Below are positions 47,661 to 57,678 of a DNA stretch of 64,000 nucleotides, in pieces. The notes below the pieces were generated by a model that had not been told where the DNA came from, did no database searches, and saw only the letters and a program-made list of their open reading frames with translations. Origin of the DNA: Pseudomonas lini (GTDB taxonomy: Bacteria > Pseudomonadota > Gammaproteobacteria > Pseudomonadales > Pseudomonadaceae); assembly GCF_030812475.1 (NCBI RefSeq), contig NZ_JAUSSR010000006.1, positions 124,001 to 188,000 of the forward strand. Reading direction: 5' to 3'. The number at the start of each line of letters is the position of its first letter. The first letter of the stretch is position 1. The position numbers and the translations under genes were made by a program.

Positions 47661-47693
47661 ATTGGTCTGTTGTAAGAGCCATTAATGACCAAT
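47661..47693. promoter_or_regulatory. Inverted repeat ATTGGTC-N19-GACCAAT between paiB and the MocR gene
   Basis: Perfect 7-bp arms at 47661-47667 and 47687-47693, with a further ATAGGTCC at 47697-47704. MocR regulators commonly bind GGTC-type repeats in the promoter they share with divergent targets. Confidence 0.6.
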
Positions 47694-47710
47694 TTCATAG
47701 GTCCATTACC

Positions 47711-49261
47711 ATGACCAGCGAATCGCTATCCTTGTCGTTCAATCCTGCGGGTATCGAACTTGATCGCCGTCAGGGCTTGAGCCGTCAGTTGTATCAAGCG
47801 TTACGGGTACGCGTGCTCGACGGCAGGTTGGCCAGTGGCACGCGATTACCGGCCAGTCGCGATCTGGCGGCGGCATTGGCGATTTCCCGCAACAGCGTGG
47901 TCCGGGCCTATGATCAGCTCTACGCCGAGGGCTTTATCGAAGGGCGTGTTGGCGACGGCACTTATGTCGCGCAACTGCCTCAAGCGATGCTGCCGGCGAA
48001 AAAACTATCCACAAAAATATCCACAGGGTTGTCAACAGGGTTATCCACATCCTTATCCACAAATCGGCTGGATTTACCTGTGGATTTATCCAGCAAAGTT
48101 ATCCACAGAGGTGCCTTGCAAAGGGTAGAAAGGAATCATTTGGCAACGCCGCCGAGTGGTCCGCCCCGGGCTTTTCGGGTCGGCGTTCCGGCCTTTGATC
48201 TGTTTCCGTTTGAGGTATGGGCCAAGCTGAATGCGGCTTTCTGGCGCAAACCGGATTTGCAGCAGCTGTGTTATGGCGATCCGGCTGGGGACCAGCGCTT
48301 GCGCGGTCTGATTGCTGCGTATTTGCGCAGCTCCCGGGGCATGCAGTGCACGGCTGAGCAAATAGTGATCACCAGTGGCGCGCAGCAGGGGATCAGCCTT
48401 TGTGCACAGCTGCTGGTGGAGCCGGACGACGGGGTGGCGATCGAGAATCCGGGGTATCGGGCGGCGGGCCATGCGTTCGCAGTGGCCGGTGCGCGATTGC
48501 ATGGGATAGCGGTAGACAGTGAGGGTATCGACTGCACCGAGCTGGCGGAACTCGGTGATTGTCGTCTGGCTTATGTCACGCCGTCACATCAGTACCCGAC
48601 CGGGGTGGTCATGAGTCTGGCACGTCGCCTGGAACTGTTGGCCTGGGCTGAACGCACCCAAGGCTGGATTGTCGAGGACGACTACGATGGCGAATACCGC
48701 TACAGCGGGGCGCCATTGGCACCCTTGGCGGCGCTCGATCGGCAGGGGCGGGTGCTGTACGTCGGGACCTTCGGCAAAGTTGCCTTCCCGGCATTGCGCC
48801 TGGGTTATCTGGTGTTGCCGCCAGCATTGGTGGACGCGTTCTCCCAACGTCGTGCGGTGGATGTACGGCATTCCGAGGTCAGCACTCAGGCGGTGATGGC
48901 CGAGTTCATGGCCGCCGGGCATTTCCAGCGACACATTCGGCGTATGCGGCGTGCGGCGCTGAGCCGACGAAACACATTGCTGTCCGGTTGGCCTCAGGGT
49001 ATCCCCGGTATCGGTAGCCTGCCGAGTGTTGCGGCAGGGCTGCACTTGACGGTCGCGGTCGAGTCTGCAGCCCTTGAACAGGCGTTGATCGAAAAAGCGG
49101 CCAGCGTCGATGTTGAGATCAATGCCCTGAGCAGCTACTGGTTACCGGACTCGCAAAAACCGGAGGACCAGCGCGCCGGACTGGTTCTAGGTTTTGCGGC
49201 GGTGCCCGAAGGCGACATCATCGAAGCACTCGGGCGTCTGGACAGGATCTGGCACACCTGA
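47711..49261 (+). CDS. MocR-family (GntR + aminotransferase-like) PLP-dependent regulator
   Basis: 516 residues. The GntR winged helix (about 12-82; LARALAISRNSVVRAY-type pattern, here LAAALAISRNSVVRAYDQLY) is joined to a class I aminotransferase-like domain (about 150-510). The PLP lysine is at about residue 356 in YVGTFGKVAFPALRLGY. The linker, residues 99-118, is an unusual five-fold tetrapeptide repeat LSTK-ISTG-LSTG-LSTS-LSTN. It is encoded by a 12-base tandem repeat of TTATCCACA-like units. It is divergent from the paiB-GNAT-GNAT operon, its likely target, with a GGTC-type palindrome between. Confidence 0.92.
   Translation: MTSESLSLSFNPAGIELDRRQGLSRQLYQALRVRVLDGRLASGTRLPASRDLAAALAISRNSVVRAYDQLYAEGFIEGRVGDGTYVAQLPQAMLPAKKLSTKISTGLSTGLSTSLSTNRLDLPVDLSSKVIHRGALQRVERNHLATPPSGPPRAFRVGVPAFDLFPFEVWAKLNAAFWRKPDLQQLCYGDPAGDQRLRGLIAAYLRSSRGMQCTAEQIVITSGAQQGISLCAQLLVEPDDGVAIENPGYRAAGHAFAVAGARLHGIAVDSEGIDCTELAELGDCRLAYVTPSHQYPTGVVMSLARRLELLAWAERTQGWIVEDDYDGEYRYSGAPLAPLAALDRQGRVLYVGTFGKVAFPALRLGYLVLPPALVDAFSQRRAVDVRHSEVSTQAVMAEFMAAGHFQRHIRRMRRAALSRRNTLLSGWPQGIPGIGSLPSVAAGLHLTVAVESAALEQALIEKAASVDVEINALSSYWLPDSQKPEDQRAGLVLGFAAVPEGDIIEALGRLDRIWHT
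48005..48107 (+). repeat. In-frame 12-bp tandem repeat of DnaA-type boxes
   Basis: Five units start at 48005, 48017, 48029, 48041 and 48053 (CTATCCACA, ATATCCACA, TTGTCAACA, TTATCCACA, TTATCCACA), exactly 12 bases apart. A sixth perfect box lies at 48099-48107, and an imperfect reverse copy (TGTGGATTT) at 48079. Three of the boxes are perfect TTATCCACA. Confidence 0.9.
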
Positions 49262-49288
49262 ATCGTGCACCACCCGTCAGGGCTGCAA

Positions 49289-52200
49289 TCAGTTTTCGGC
49301 TGCAGGCTCCAGATCAAAAAACAGCTTTCGTAAATCCGGATCTTCGATCTTGCGTAACACCCCATCAATGGGCTCGGCAGTGACGAGTATTTTTCGTTGT
49401 TCATCCGTAAGCGTTTTCAAATAGCTCTCGGAAATTTTCAAGTGTGCGGTGGTGGGTGTGTCCCGAGGGCTTTCCAAGGTCTTGTAATGGAAATGGGCTA
49501 CCCATAGTTCCTGATCTTTATTGGTCTTGTCGAGAATCCGGTATTCCTGAAAATAATCGCCCAGTTGCCTGGTGAGGATTCGGCCTTTGTCCCGACGCAA
49601 TTCGATCTGAGCGTTCTCATGCATCCATCTGAAGATGGCCTGAGTCGGCTTCCTCATTTTGTAGAGACTGGCCCGCACGCTTTTGCCCGCTTCGCGCAAA
49701 GTCTTTGCTGCTGTAAGCAAATCCCGAGGTAAACCGGTCACAGGATATTGCTTCGTGCGAGCCAGAACTTCCTTCACGCTGTCAGCGCTTTGCGTAAGTT
49801 TGCTGGCTTGTTGGTCGAATAAATCCTGCATGTCCGCAGGGATACGCGAAGGTCGAAAGGCGTCTTTTCGGGTTTGTTCGATAAAACGAGGCGCGTCCTC
49901 TACCAGGTTGAAACCGTTCGAGATGATGTCGACGTCGTCTGACGCCAAAGATGGCCTTGCGGGATTTTTCAGAGTGAGTTCACCAAGAGACTCCTCGATA
50001 GTGGGTGGGGTTTCACTGCTGGTCTGTTGACGTGGTCGGGTCTTTTTAACCTTGACCTTGGGGCGGGGGGCTGACCGTCCCGACGGCCCGGCAGGCTCTT
50101 TCACCTTGGTGGGTTGTGCTTTTTCCAACACGGACGAGCGCAGCTTTTGAGCATTTTTCGCGAATTGGTCAATGAGGCCAATCAGGTGGCCAAGTTGGGT
50201 ATGCTTAAAATGGCCTGGGTAAATTTCTGGCAGTTCCCGAAACCGCTGATCGACATCGGCAAAGGTTTCGATTAACTGACTAAGCTCTTCAACCTGCTGT
50301 TGTGGGCTGCGTTCGTCTGGAGTTTTCTTCAGGAGCTTTGCAATCCGGTGAGCAGCCTTGGCGCCTCTGACGATCAGATCACCGACATCACCACGCGCCT
50401 GCGTCATGGTCGCGCTGGCCTGTTCCTCCAGACAAAGTTCCTGGGAGATGCCGATTTCGTTGGCTCTGATTTCCCATTCGGTGAAAGCAGGCGCCAGCTT
50501 GCGGAGTTCAATCGCTCGCTCGATTCCTGGCATCCCGAGCGCATCCATGATGTCGAGTTCTTCTCGTGAAAGCGCAAGTTTCTCGGCCATCACCTGGCAC
50601 ACGTCTGTCAATCGCTGCACTTGGTTAACATGGATGTCCCGTGACGCTACATCGATCGTGACCTCAGACTGCAAACCATGGGTCAACTGCAAGTACTCTC
50701 TTTTTTTTACGAAGAACCATAACGAAAGATATTTCTCTAACTCGGTATGCATGCGCAACGATTCGCAGATGTAACTCGACCCACCACCCAGCGCATGCCA
50801 TTCCCTCAGTTGCTCCAGGGCTTGGCGATAAGCTGCGATCATCTCATCGGTTTTTTCCACGAACACGACTGACAATCGATCGCGGGTCTGTGGCGTGGCC
50901 GCGGAAAATTCTGCCTGAGCCCTGGCGACGGCGTTCTTTTTCTGCTCTTCGCTGCCTTCAATGTCCGGATCCTGCGGTCTGGCTTTTTTTGCCTTAAACA
51001 GGTCTCGTGCTTCTTTCAGTGCCGTTCTGCGATCTCGATTCGCATCTCGTAACGTTTTAAGTTGATGTTTCGGTCCACCACCTTTCAATCGCCAGCGCAG
51101 ATCAAGCACCCACCGTCCATCATGATCACTGGCAAGCAACGGCCCATATTTTGTAGGGTTATCGGGATCGACTATTTGCACCTGGTCGTCCACGGTGACA
51201 CTGACGTTGAACCAGCGTTTGCCGACTTTGGCATAGGTTTTATGATCAAAATGATGTAAATGCCTTGGAATGGCGTTGTCCTTGCTCGAATCCTCGGTAT
51301 CAAGGCCGGGCGGGGTGACGTTGAAAGCGTCCAGATAGGCCTTGAGTTCCGCTGGTGCGCGCCGGGGGACTGACCCGGGTGCAGCCACCTGAGAATCATG
51401 CGTCGGTGGGAGTTCGCCTGAATGGACGGTCGTGTCCAGCGTGACAGCAATGGTCGCAGGGGCTGGATCCTCATGCTCTGCCAGCGATTCGCGGGCGATA
51501 CCGGGCTTGCTCAATATCGTCTTGCGCCGCATCACCGCGTGATGGCTGAGCAGAATGCCCACGGATAACAGGATATCCGCCTCGGATCGCCACTGGTTAA
51601 AGCTGTCGCCTTTTTCATGGGCATCAAGGGCTTGTTGAATTTGCTCGATAACCTGCCACGCCCAGACAGCGGTGCCGACGGCGCCACTGAGGAAGTTGCT
51701 CGCGACGTTGAATAATGCCCAGCCGCTGTCTTTGAGCAGTGTCCAGCGCCGTTCGGCATTCGATTGGGACTGGCGGTCCGCAAGGGTGACCAGCGCCTGG
51801 GCATTTTTTCTGAACAGTGCGGTGTGGGTGTCCCCGGTCATTTCCCGGGTTTCCAGTACCACTCGCCCGAACTGCTCTGCCCTGATGAAAGGGTTGACCA
51901 GCTGTTCAGCTGCCAACCATGGAGACGGCAATCCCACCGGAAAAACGTACTGGGAGTATTCAAAGCTCAGCGTTTTGGTTTCAAGCCAGGCAAGTACCGA
52001 GTCGCGCAGCTCTCCGGGCTGGTGCAAGGCGTAAAGCAGATTCTGCCGCGAGGGAAACTGCATCAACGGCACATCTTGCATCGGCCGGTAAAGCAGACAG
52101 GTCCCCCTGGTATCATCCCGAGGGCTGATTACGAACATGTTGGTCACGGTGTCGCTGGCGCTGATCAAACGGTGTTGCGGCTTCAGCGTCAGGGGATAGA

Positions 52201-53836
52201 TAGCGATGGGATTGGCAGGGCCTGGGGCCGTATTCATCCAATTGCAAATGTATTGATAGCCTTGCTCGGTAACCCCCGACTCTTGTTTTATCTTCTCTTC
52301 CAATGCCTTGAGCGGTAACAGCCAGCGTAGTTGATCACGATAGAAGTGCTCCTGACGTTGGGATGTGACGGGGTCATCGATCAGCGTTTTCTTGATCAGT
52401 GCCGGGTAGGCACTGCCGACGTCCACGTTGGCCGCTATGCGGGTGAGGAATTGCGGCGTCAGCCAGTCAGGAATCTGCGCACCATTGTTGAATGATAGTG
52501 TCGCCCTATACGGTGCGTCGTTCTCCAGCGCGAACCCGGCCAAGTTTTCGGTGTGCTGATCAAGAGGGTTGGGCAGGGTGAAGTTATCGACGGTAAAGCT
52601 GTTGGTCACCTTGATTTCCAAGGCGTCCCACGGCAGTGCCGCGGCACCCACTGCACTTTTATCAGTGATGATCGCGTCACGCATCGATTGGTGAGCAAAT
52701 TGACTGATGGAGGGTATTTCGGTTCTGGCGATCCTGTACCTGGCCTTGCGGTACAGTTTCCCGAGGGCGGTAATGTAACGACGGTAATCATCCATGTCGT
52801 TGGCGGGTGCATTGCGCAGCCAGTCAGGGATTGCCGCGTCCAGTTGCTTGAAACGTGATTGATCGAGGGTGTCCAGCCCCTTCCCGGGCTCCGGTACTTC
52901 GGTGTAAGCCTCGGCCTGTCTGATTTGATCGATGCTGTCTATTTGCGATGACACCAATGCCCAGGCCATATGATCGAAAACATTGCCATCGGGCTCGAAT
53001 AATCGCCACTCCAGTGACCCCCCTATCGGCCGCTGATCGAGCCGCTCAGGTAGGGTACTTCCGAGTTTCTCCAGCGAGTCGAACGACTCGTAGCCACGCT
53101 CGATCGTGTACATGACGATGAGCTGGCGCTGGCGGTAAGTTGCCTTGATCACCAGTGCGCCGCCGACCAGAAGATGCCTGGGTATTTCATTTTCAACGAC
53201 GTCGATATCGATCAGGCACGCCTGAATGGCCGAAAAGTCGGTATTGGTGTTTTTCCGTGACGTTCTGTCCGGGTCGGCGAAGACTTCCCGGGCCATGGCG
53301 CACTCCTCTGCGTTCCAGCCGTTAACCTGTTTTACATTGAGCGCTTTTCGCAGCGAGTCGGAAAGCTTTTGCCAGCGGGGAAGTTCATGCACCTGCTGAT
53401 TCCAGAAGCTCAGCTGACGGTCCTGAAATTCAATGAATAACACCGCGATCGCCTCGTTGAGCGTCAGGGCTATCTCCTCGATGCTCACCGCGAGCTGGAC
53501 CGGGTCATCGGCTTGCGGCTCAAGCGTGAGGAAGTGATCCCCTTCGATATAGTTCACAGTCGTTCCGTAAAGACCGTGACGTACCACCGCATGGGTCAGC
53601 GATTCGTAATAGATCGACCCGGTCTCAACCTCATCGTCGATCACTTGCCATTGCGGGCTGCCGACGACGGCTTTGTCGGGGTCGATATCCAGGTCGGTGT
53701 ATTTTTCTTTCAGCATTTGATGCAGCAAGTGCGAGGCGACCTCGCTCAGTGTGGGACCGTGGCTGGTCTGATTGACCAGGTCGCTTTTTTCCACCAGTGG
53801 CTCGGTTATGCCGCTGTCGATGGTGTTGTCTGTCAT
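49289..53836 (-). CDS. Giant dermonecrotic-toxin-domain (DUF6543-type) protein
   Basis: 1515 residues; GAAGGAAAA lies before ATG 53836. The middle part (about 510-640) has the pattern I associate with the large Pseudomonas dermonecrotic-toxin-domain proteins: LLPLKALEEKIKQESGVTEQ, TRGTCLLYRPMQDVPLMQFP and LRDSVLAWL. A Pro/Lys-rich linker (about 1220-1270; RPKVKVKKTRPRQQ) separates a C-terminal part ending LWVAHFHYKTLESP. There is no signal peptide, no PAAR, VgrG or RHS motif, and no adjacent secretion or immunity gene. One hydrophobic stretch, SGWALFNVASNFLSGAVGTA, is near residue 705. Function and export route are unknown. Confidence 0.75.
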   Translation of the reverse strand: MTDNTIDSGITEPLVEKSDLVNQTSHGPTLSEVASHLLHQMLKEKYTDLDIDPDKAVVGSPQWQVIDDEVETGSIYYESLTHAVVRHGLYGTTVNYIEGDHFLTLEPQADDPVQLAVSIEEIALTLNEAIAVLFIEFQDRQLSFWNQQVHELPRWQKLSDSLRKALNVKQVNGWNAEECAMAREVFADPDRTSRKNTNTDFSAIQACLIDIDVVENEIPRHLLVGGALVIKATYRQRQLIVMYTIERGYESFDSLEKLGSTLPERLDQRPIGGSLEWRLFEPDGNVFDHMAWALVSSQIDSIDQIRQAEAYTEVPEPGKGLDTLDQSRFKQLDAAIPDWLRNAPANDMDDYRRYITALGKLYRKARYRIARTEIPSISQFAHQSMRDAIITDKSAVGAAALPWDALEIKVTNSFTVDNFTLPNPLDQHTENLAGFALENDAPYRATLSFNNGAQIPDWLTPQFLTRIAANVDVGSAYPALIKKTLIDDPVTSQRQEHFYRDQLRWLLPLKALEEKIKQESGVTEQGYQYICNWMNTAPGPANPIAIYPLTLKPQHRLISASDTVTNMFVISPRDDTRGTCLLYRPMQDVPLMQFPSRQNLLYALHQPGELRDSVLAWLETKTLSFEYSQYVFPVGLPSPWLAAEQLVNPFIRAEQFGRVVLETREMTGDTHTALFRKNAQALVTLADRQSQSNAERRWTLLKDSGWALFNVASNFLSGAVGTAVWAWQVIEQIQQALDAHEKGDSFNQWRSEADILLSVGILLSHHAVMRRKTILSKPGIARESLAEHEDPAPATIAVTLDTTVHSGELPPTHDSQVAAPGSVPRRAPAELKAYLDAFNVTPPGLDTEDSSKDNAIPRHLHHFDHKTYAKVGKRWFNVSVTVDDQVQIVDPDNPTKYGPLLASDHDGRWVLDLRWRLKGGGPKHQLKTLRDANRDRRTALKEARDLFKAKKARPQDPDIEGSEEQKKNAVARAQAEFSAATPQTRDRLSVVFVEKTDEMIAAYRQALEQLREWHALGGGSSYICESLRMHTELEKYLSLWFFVKKREYLQLTHGLQSEVTIDVASRDIHVNQVQRLTDVCQVMAEKLALSREELDIMDALGMPGIERAIELRKLAPAFTEWEIRANEIGISQELCLEEQASATMTQARGDVGDLIVRGAKAAHRIAKLLKKTPDERSPQQQVEELSQLIETFADVDQRFRELPEIYPGHFKHTQLGHLIGLIDQFAKNAQKLRSSVLEKAQPTKVKEPAGPSGRSAPRPKVKVKKTRPRQQTSSETPPTIEESLGELTLKNPARPSLASDDVDIISNGFNLVEDAPRFIEQTRKDAFRPSRIPADMQDLFDQQASKLTQSADSVKEVLARTKQYPVTGLPRDLLTAAKTLREAGKSVRASLYKMRKPTQAIFRWMHENAQIELRRDKGRILTRQLGDYFQEYRILDKTNKDQELWVAHFHYKTLESPRDTPTTAHLKISESYLKTLTDEQRKILVTAEPIDGVLRKIEDPDLRKLFFDLEPAAEN

Positions 53837-54021
53837 GGTTGTTTTCCTTCGATGCAGGGATCAGGACGAACACGTCAATCCTGGAAATGGCATCGAAGGT
53901 AGAGGTCTGCGATTGAAGGAGGGTGGTAACGGGTTACCGCACAGATGAAACATTCACACGAAAAATGCCTGAATGCAGCGATCGAGGCGACGGTCAGTGA
54001 CTTGAAATACTTGTCCCTGAC

Positions 54022-54057
54022 TTGAAAAACAAACCTCCTGCCAGCAGCAGGAGGTTT
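54022..54057 (-). terminator. Rho-independent terminator of the polyamine-binding-protein operon
   Basis: Perfect 11-bp stem AAACCTCCTGC/GCAGGAGGTTT with a 5-base loop; on the minus strand it is followed by GTTTTTC. Confidence 0.9.
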
Positions 54058-54065
54058 CCAAGGAC

Positions 54066-55181
54066 TTATGTCCCTGATTTGATCTTGGTCCAGGCCCGGG
54101 TTCGCGCACGTTCGGCATCCCGGGGCAGCGGTTGCAGGGTGTACAGCGTACTCATCGCCGTTTCGGTCGGGTACAGGTTGGGATTGTTGCGGATCGCCGG
54201 ATCGACACTCTCTGTGGCGTCCTTGTTCGGGTTCGGATAGCCGACGAAATCGCTGACCGGCGCAATCACCTGGGGTTGCAGCAGATAGTTGATGAAGGTG
54301 TAGGCGTCTTGCGGGTTTTTCGCGCCTTTGGGGATGGCAAGCATGTCGAACCAGATCGGTGCGCCTTCTTTGGGCAGGCGCATGTCCACAATTACGCCAT
54401 TCTTGGCTTCCTTGGCACGGTTGGCGGCCTGGGAGAAGCTGCCGGAGTAACCGACGGCGACGCAGATGTCACCGTTGGCGATGTCGGCCATGTACTTGGA
54501 CGAATGGAAGTAGGTGATGTGCGGACGAATCTTCATCAGCAGCGCTTCAGCCTTGGCGTAGTCCGCCGGCTTCTTGCTGTTGGGGTCCAGTCCAAGATGT
54601 TGCAGGGCCAGCGGGAGGATTTCCGACGGCGAGTCGAGCAGGGCCACACCACACTGCTTGAGCTTGCTGATGTTTTCTTCCTTGAAGATCAGGTCCCAGC
54701 TGTCCACCGGGGCGTTGTCGCCCAGGGCCGCCTTGACCTTGTCCGGGTTGAAGCCGATCAGGATGGTGCCGTACATGTAGGGCACGGCGAATTTATTGCC
54801 CGGGTCGTTGGCTTCGATCAGCTTCATCAGCTTGGGATCGAGGTGGTTCCAGTTCGGCAGCTTGCTGCGGTCCAGGGGCTGGAACACGCCGGCTTCAATC
54901 TGTTTGGCGAGGAACACGTTGGACGGCACCACCACATCGTAGCCGGAGTTGCCGGTCAGCAACTTGGCTTCCAGTGCTTCGTTGGTGTCGAAGATGTCGT
55001 AGACCAGCTTGGTCTGGGGGTTCTGGGTCTTGAAATCTTCAAGCGCCTTGGGCGTGATGTAGTCGAACCAGTTGTAGACGCGCAACGTTCGTTCTTCAGC
55101 ATGAACGGCGCCACTGAGCACCGTGGCGCACAACGCTGCGGGTAAGAGCGAAGGAGAGATAAAACGCTTGAGTCGGTTCAT
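54066..55181 (-). CDS. Polyamine ABC transporter periplasmic binding protein (PotF/SpuD type)
   Basis: 371 residues from ATG 55181 with AGGAAACAGG upstream; ten extra codons are open above it. A signal peptide (MNRLKRFISPSLLPAALCAT... ending VHA) precedes the mature part, with LRVYNWFDYITPKALEDFKT and FDTNEALEAKLLTGNSGYDV, the start of PotF/SpuD proteins. YMYGTILIGFN and GYSGSFSQA are further family blocks. It should bind putrescine, spermidine or acetylpolyamine. It is 13 bases after an acetylpolyamine amidohydrolase gene, matching the P. aeruginosa PA0321-PA0323 region as I recall it. Confidence 0.92.
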   Translation of the reverse strand: MNRLKRFISPSLLPAALCATVLSGAVHAEERTLRVYNWFDYITPKALEDFKTQNPQTKLVYDIFDTNEALEAKLLTGNSGYDVVVPSNVFLAKQIEAGVFQPLDRSKLPNWNHLDPKLMKLIEANDPGNKFAVPYMYGTILIGFNPDKVKAALGDNAPVDSWDLIFKEENISKLKQCGVALLDSPSEILPLALQHLGLDPNSKKPADYAKAEALLMKIRPHITYFHSSKYMADIANGDICVAVGYSGSFSQAANRAKEAKNGVIVDMRLPKEGAPIWFDMLAIPKGAKNPQDAYTFINYLLQPQVIAPVSDFVGYPNPNKDATESVDPAIRNNPNLYPTETAMSTLYTLQPLPRDAERARTRAWTKIKSGT

Positions 55182-55194
55182 GGTTCCTGTTTCC

Positions 55195-56226
<1,032 letters not shown>

Positions 56227-56397
56227 TTTCTTGTTCTCCGCAGGCTGATTCGGTTGAACAACAGTCTTGCGGTGCGGGGCGTATCAGAGAACGGCAGAAA
56301 AGGCCAAAAGGGGATCGATATGGCCAAAATAATTGACCGAAATTCGCCCCTTACAGTTGTGCGGGAGTGCTCCCCATGAGGCTTGGAATGCTAACCC

Positions 56398-56421
56398 TGT
56401 GGGAGCGGGCTTGCCCGCGAA
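56398..56421 (+). repeat. REP element, GGGCTTGCCCGCG subtype
   Basis: TGTGGGAGCGGGCTTGCCCG followed by CGAA. A decayed inverted partner (AAGCCAGCTCCCACA) is at 56488-56502, next to the AraC-family stop. Confidence 0.75.
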
Positions 56422-56504
56422 GGGGTCGGCACAGCAGAAATCAACGTCGCCTGACACTGCGCTATCGCAGCGATGCGGCGATCCGACAAGCCAGCTCCCA
56501 CAAG

Positions 56505-57503
56505 TTATCGATGAGGCCTGAACTGACTCGGCGCCACGCCGCTCCAGCGCACAAACGCATGACGAAAGCTTGCGGTCTCGCTGAAGCCCAGCGCTTCGGC
56601 AATCTGGTAAATCGGCATCTGGTCCTCACAGAGCATGAGCTTGGCCTGTTCGAAGCGCAATTCGTCGAGCAACTCCTGATAGCTGCAGCCAAGCTCCTTC
56701 AGGTGCCGACGCAACGTGCGCGCCGAACAATTCATCTGCTCGGCCAATCCCTCCAGCCCCGGCGCCGCATTCAGTTGCGCCCGAAGTAATTGCCGAATTC
56801 GTCCTAGCCAGGCCTGACGTCCAGTGAACTCAATGTTCTGTTTGCGGCAGCGGTCAGCCATGGCCTGATGGGTGATGACATCGGCAAGCGGCAGGGGTTG
56901 GTCAAGCCAGCTTTTGGCGAACGCGAAAGCATTGTCCCGGGCCTCGAAGTGCAGCGGGCAATCGAAGTGTTGCGCATAAGTGGCTTCATAGTCGGGCGCG
57001 ACATGTTCGAAGCGCGCAGCCAGCAGTGGCAACGGATGGCCGAGCAGGTCATCGCAGATGGTCTTCAACGACACCAGGCAGAACTCGGCGTTGAATACGG
57101 CCAGCGCCGGATTTTCGCGATAATCGGCGGCCACGAACCAGATGCGCTCGCCATCGTCCTCAAGGCCCAGTTCGAAAAGTGTTCCCAGCAGCGCCGGATA
57201 ACGCATCGCCAGACGTAACGCGTCACCGAAGGTGGCACTGGTGAGCAGGGCATAGCCGAGCATGCCGTAGGAGGAAACGTGCATCCGCCGGCCCAGTTCC
57301 AGGCCGATGTCACGCTTGAGCGCGACGGCGTTGGCACAGACCTGCATTTCCTGGTTGGTGGTAATGCGCGTGTCTGCTCGGTTCAGGTCAGCGGCGCTGA
57401 TGCCGCTGCCCGCCAGTAGCGCCTCGCTGGACAATCCGTCGGCCTTGAAGGCGTTGAGCACCAGGGAGACGGCGTTGAGGGTGGTGAGGTGGGAGTGAAG
57501 CAT
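56505..57503 (-). CDS. AraC-family transcriptional regulator (OruR-like layout)
   Basis: 332 residues. The N-terminal arabinose-binding-like domain (about 20-200) is followed by a C-terminal AraC double helix-turn-helix (about 235-332; LEGLAEQMNCSARTLRRHLK; PIYQIAEALGFSETASFRHA; FVRWSGVAPSQFR). The layout matches OruR-type regulators of amino-acid or amine use. Its neighbours are an acetylpolyamine operon downstream and asparaginase upstream, all on the same strand; which it controls is unknown. Confidence 0.9.
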   Translation of the reverse strand: MLHSHLTTLNAVSLVLNAFKADGLSSEALLAGSGISAADLNRADTRITTNQEMQVCANAVALKRDIGLELGRRMHVSSYGMLGYALLTSATFGDALRLAMRYPALLGTLFELGLEDDGERIWFVAADYRENPALAVFNAEFCLVSLKTICDDLLGHPLPLLAARFEHVAPDYEATYAQHFDCPLHFEARDNAFAFAKSWLDQPLPLADVITHQAMADRCRKQNIEFTGRQAWLGRIRQLLRAQLNAAPGLEGLAEQMNCSARTLRRHLKELGCSYQELLDELRFEQAKLMLCEDQMPIYQIAEALGFSETASFRHAFVRWSGVAPSQFRPHR

Positions 57504-57560
57504 GGTTGGCTTCCAGCCTTGGGGTGGTTGGAACGCAGCAAGTTATATGCCGAGCGAGAA

Positions 57561-57664
57561 CCTGTAGGAGCGAGCCTGCTCGCGATGGACGTTAACGATA
57601 ACGCGTGCTGTCTGGATGAACGCGCCGCCTTCAGGTTCTTCGCGAGCAGGCTCGCTCCTACAGG
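57561..57664. repeat. REPIN
   Basis: Perfect 25-bp inverted repeat, CCTGTAGGAGCGAGCCTGCT with CGCGA at 57561-57585 and its complement at 57640-57664, upstream of the AraC gene and ending 14 bases beyond the asparaginase stop. Confidence 0.92.
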
Positions 57665-57678
57665 GTTACGTGGTGGGG

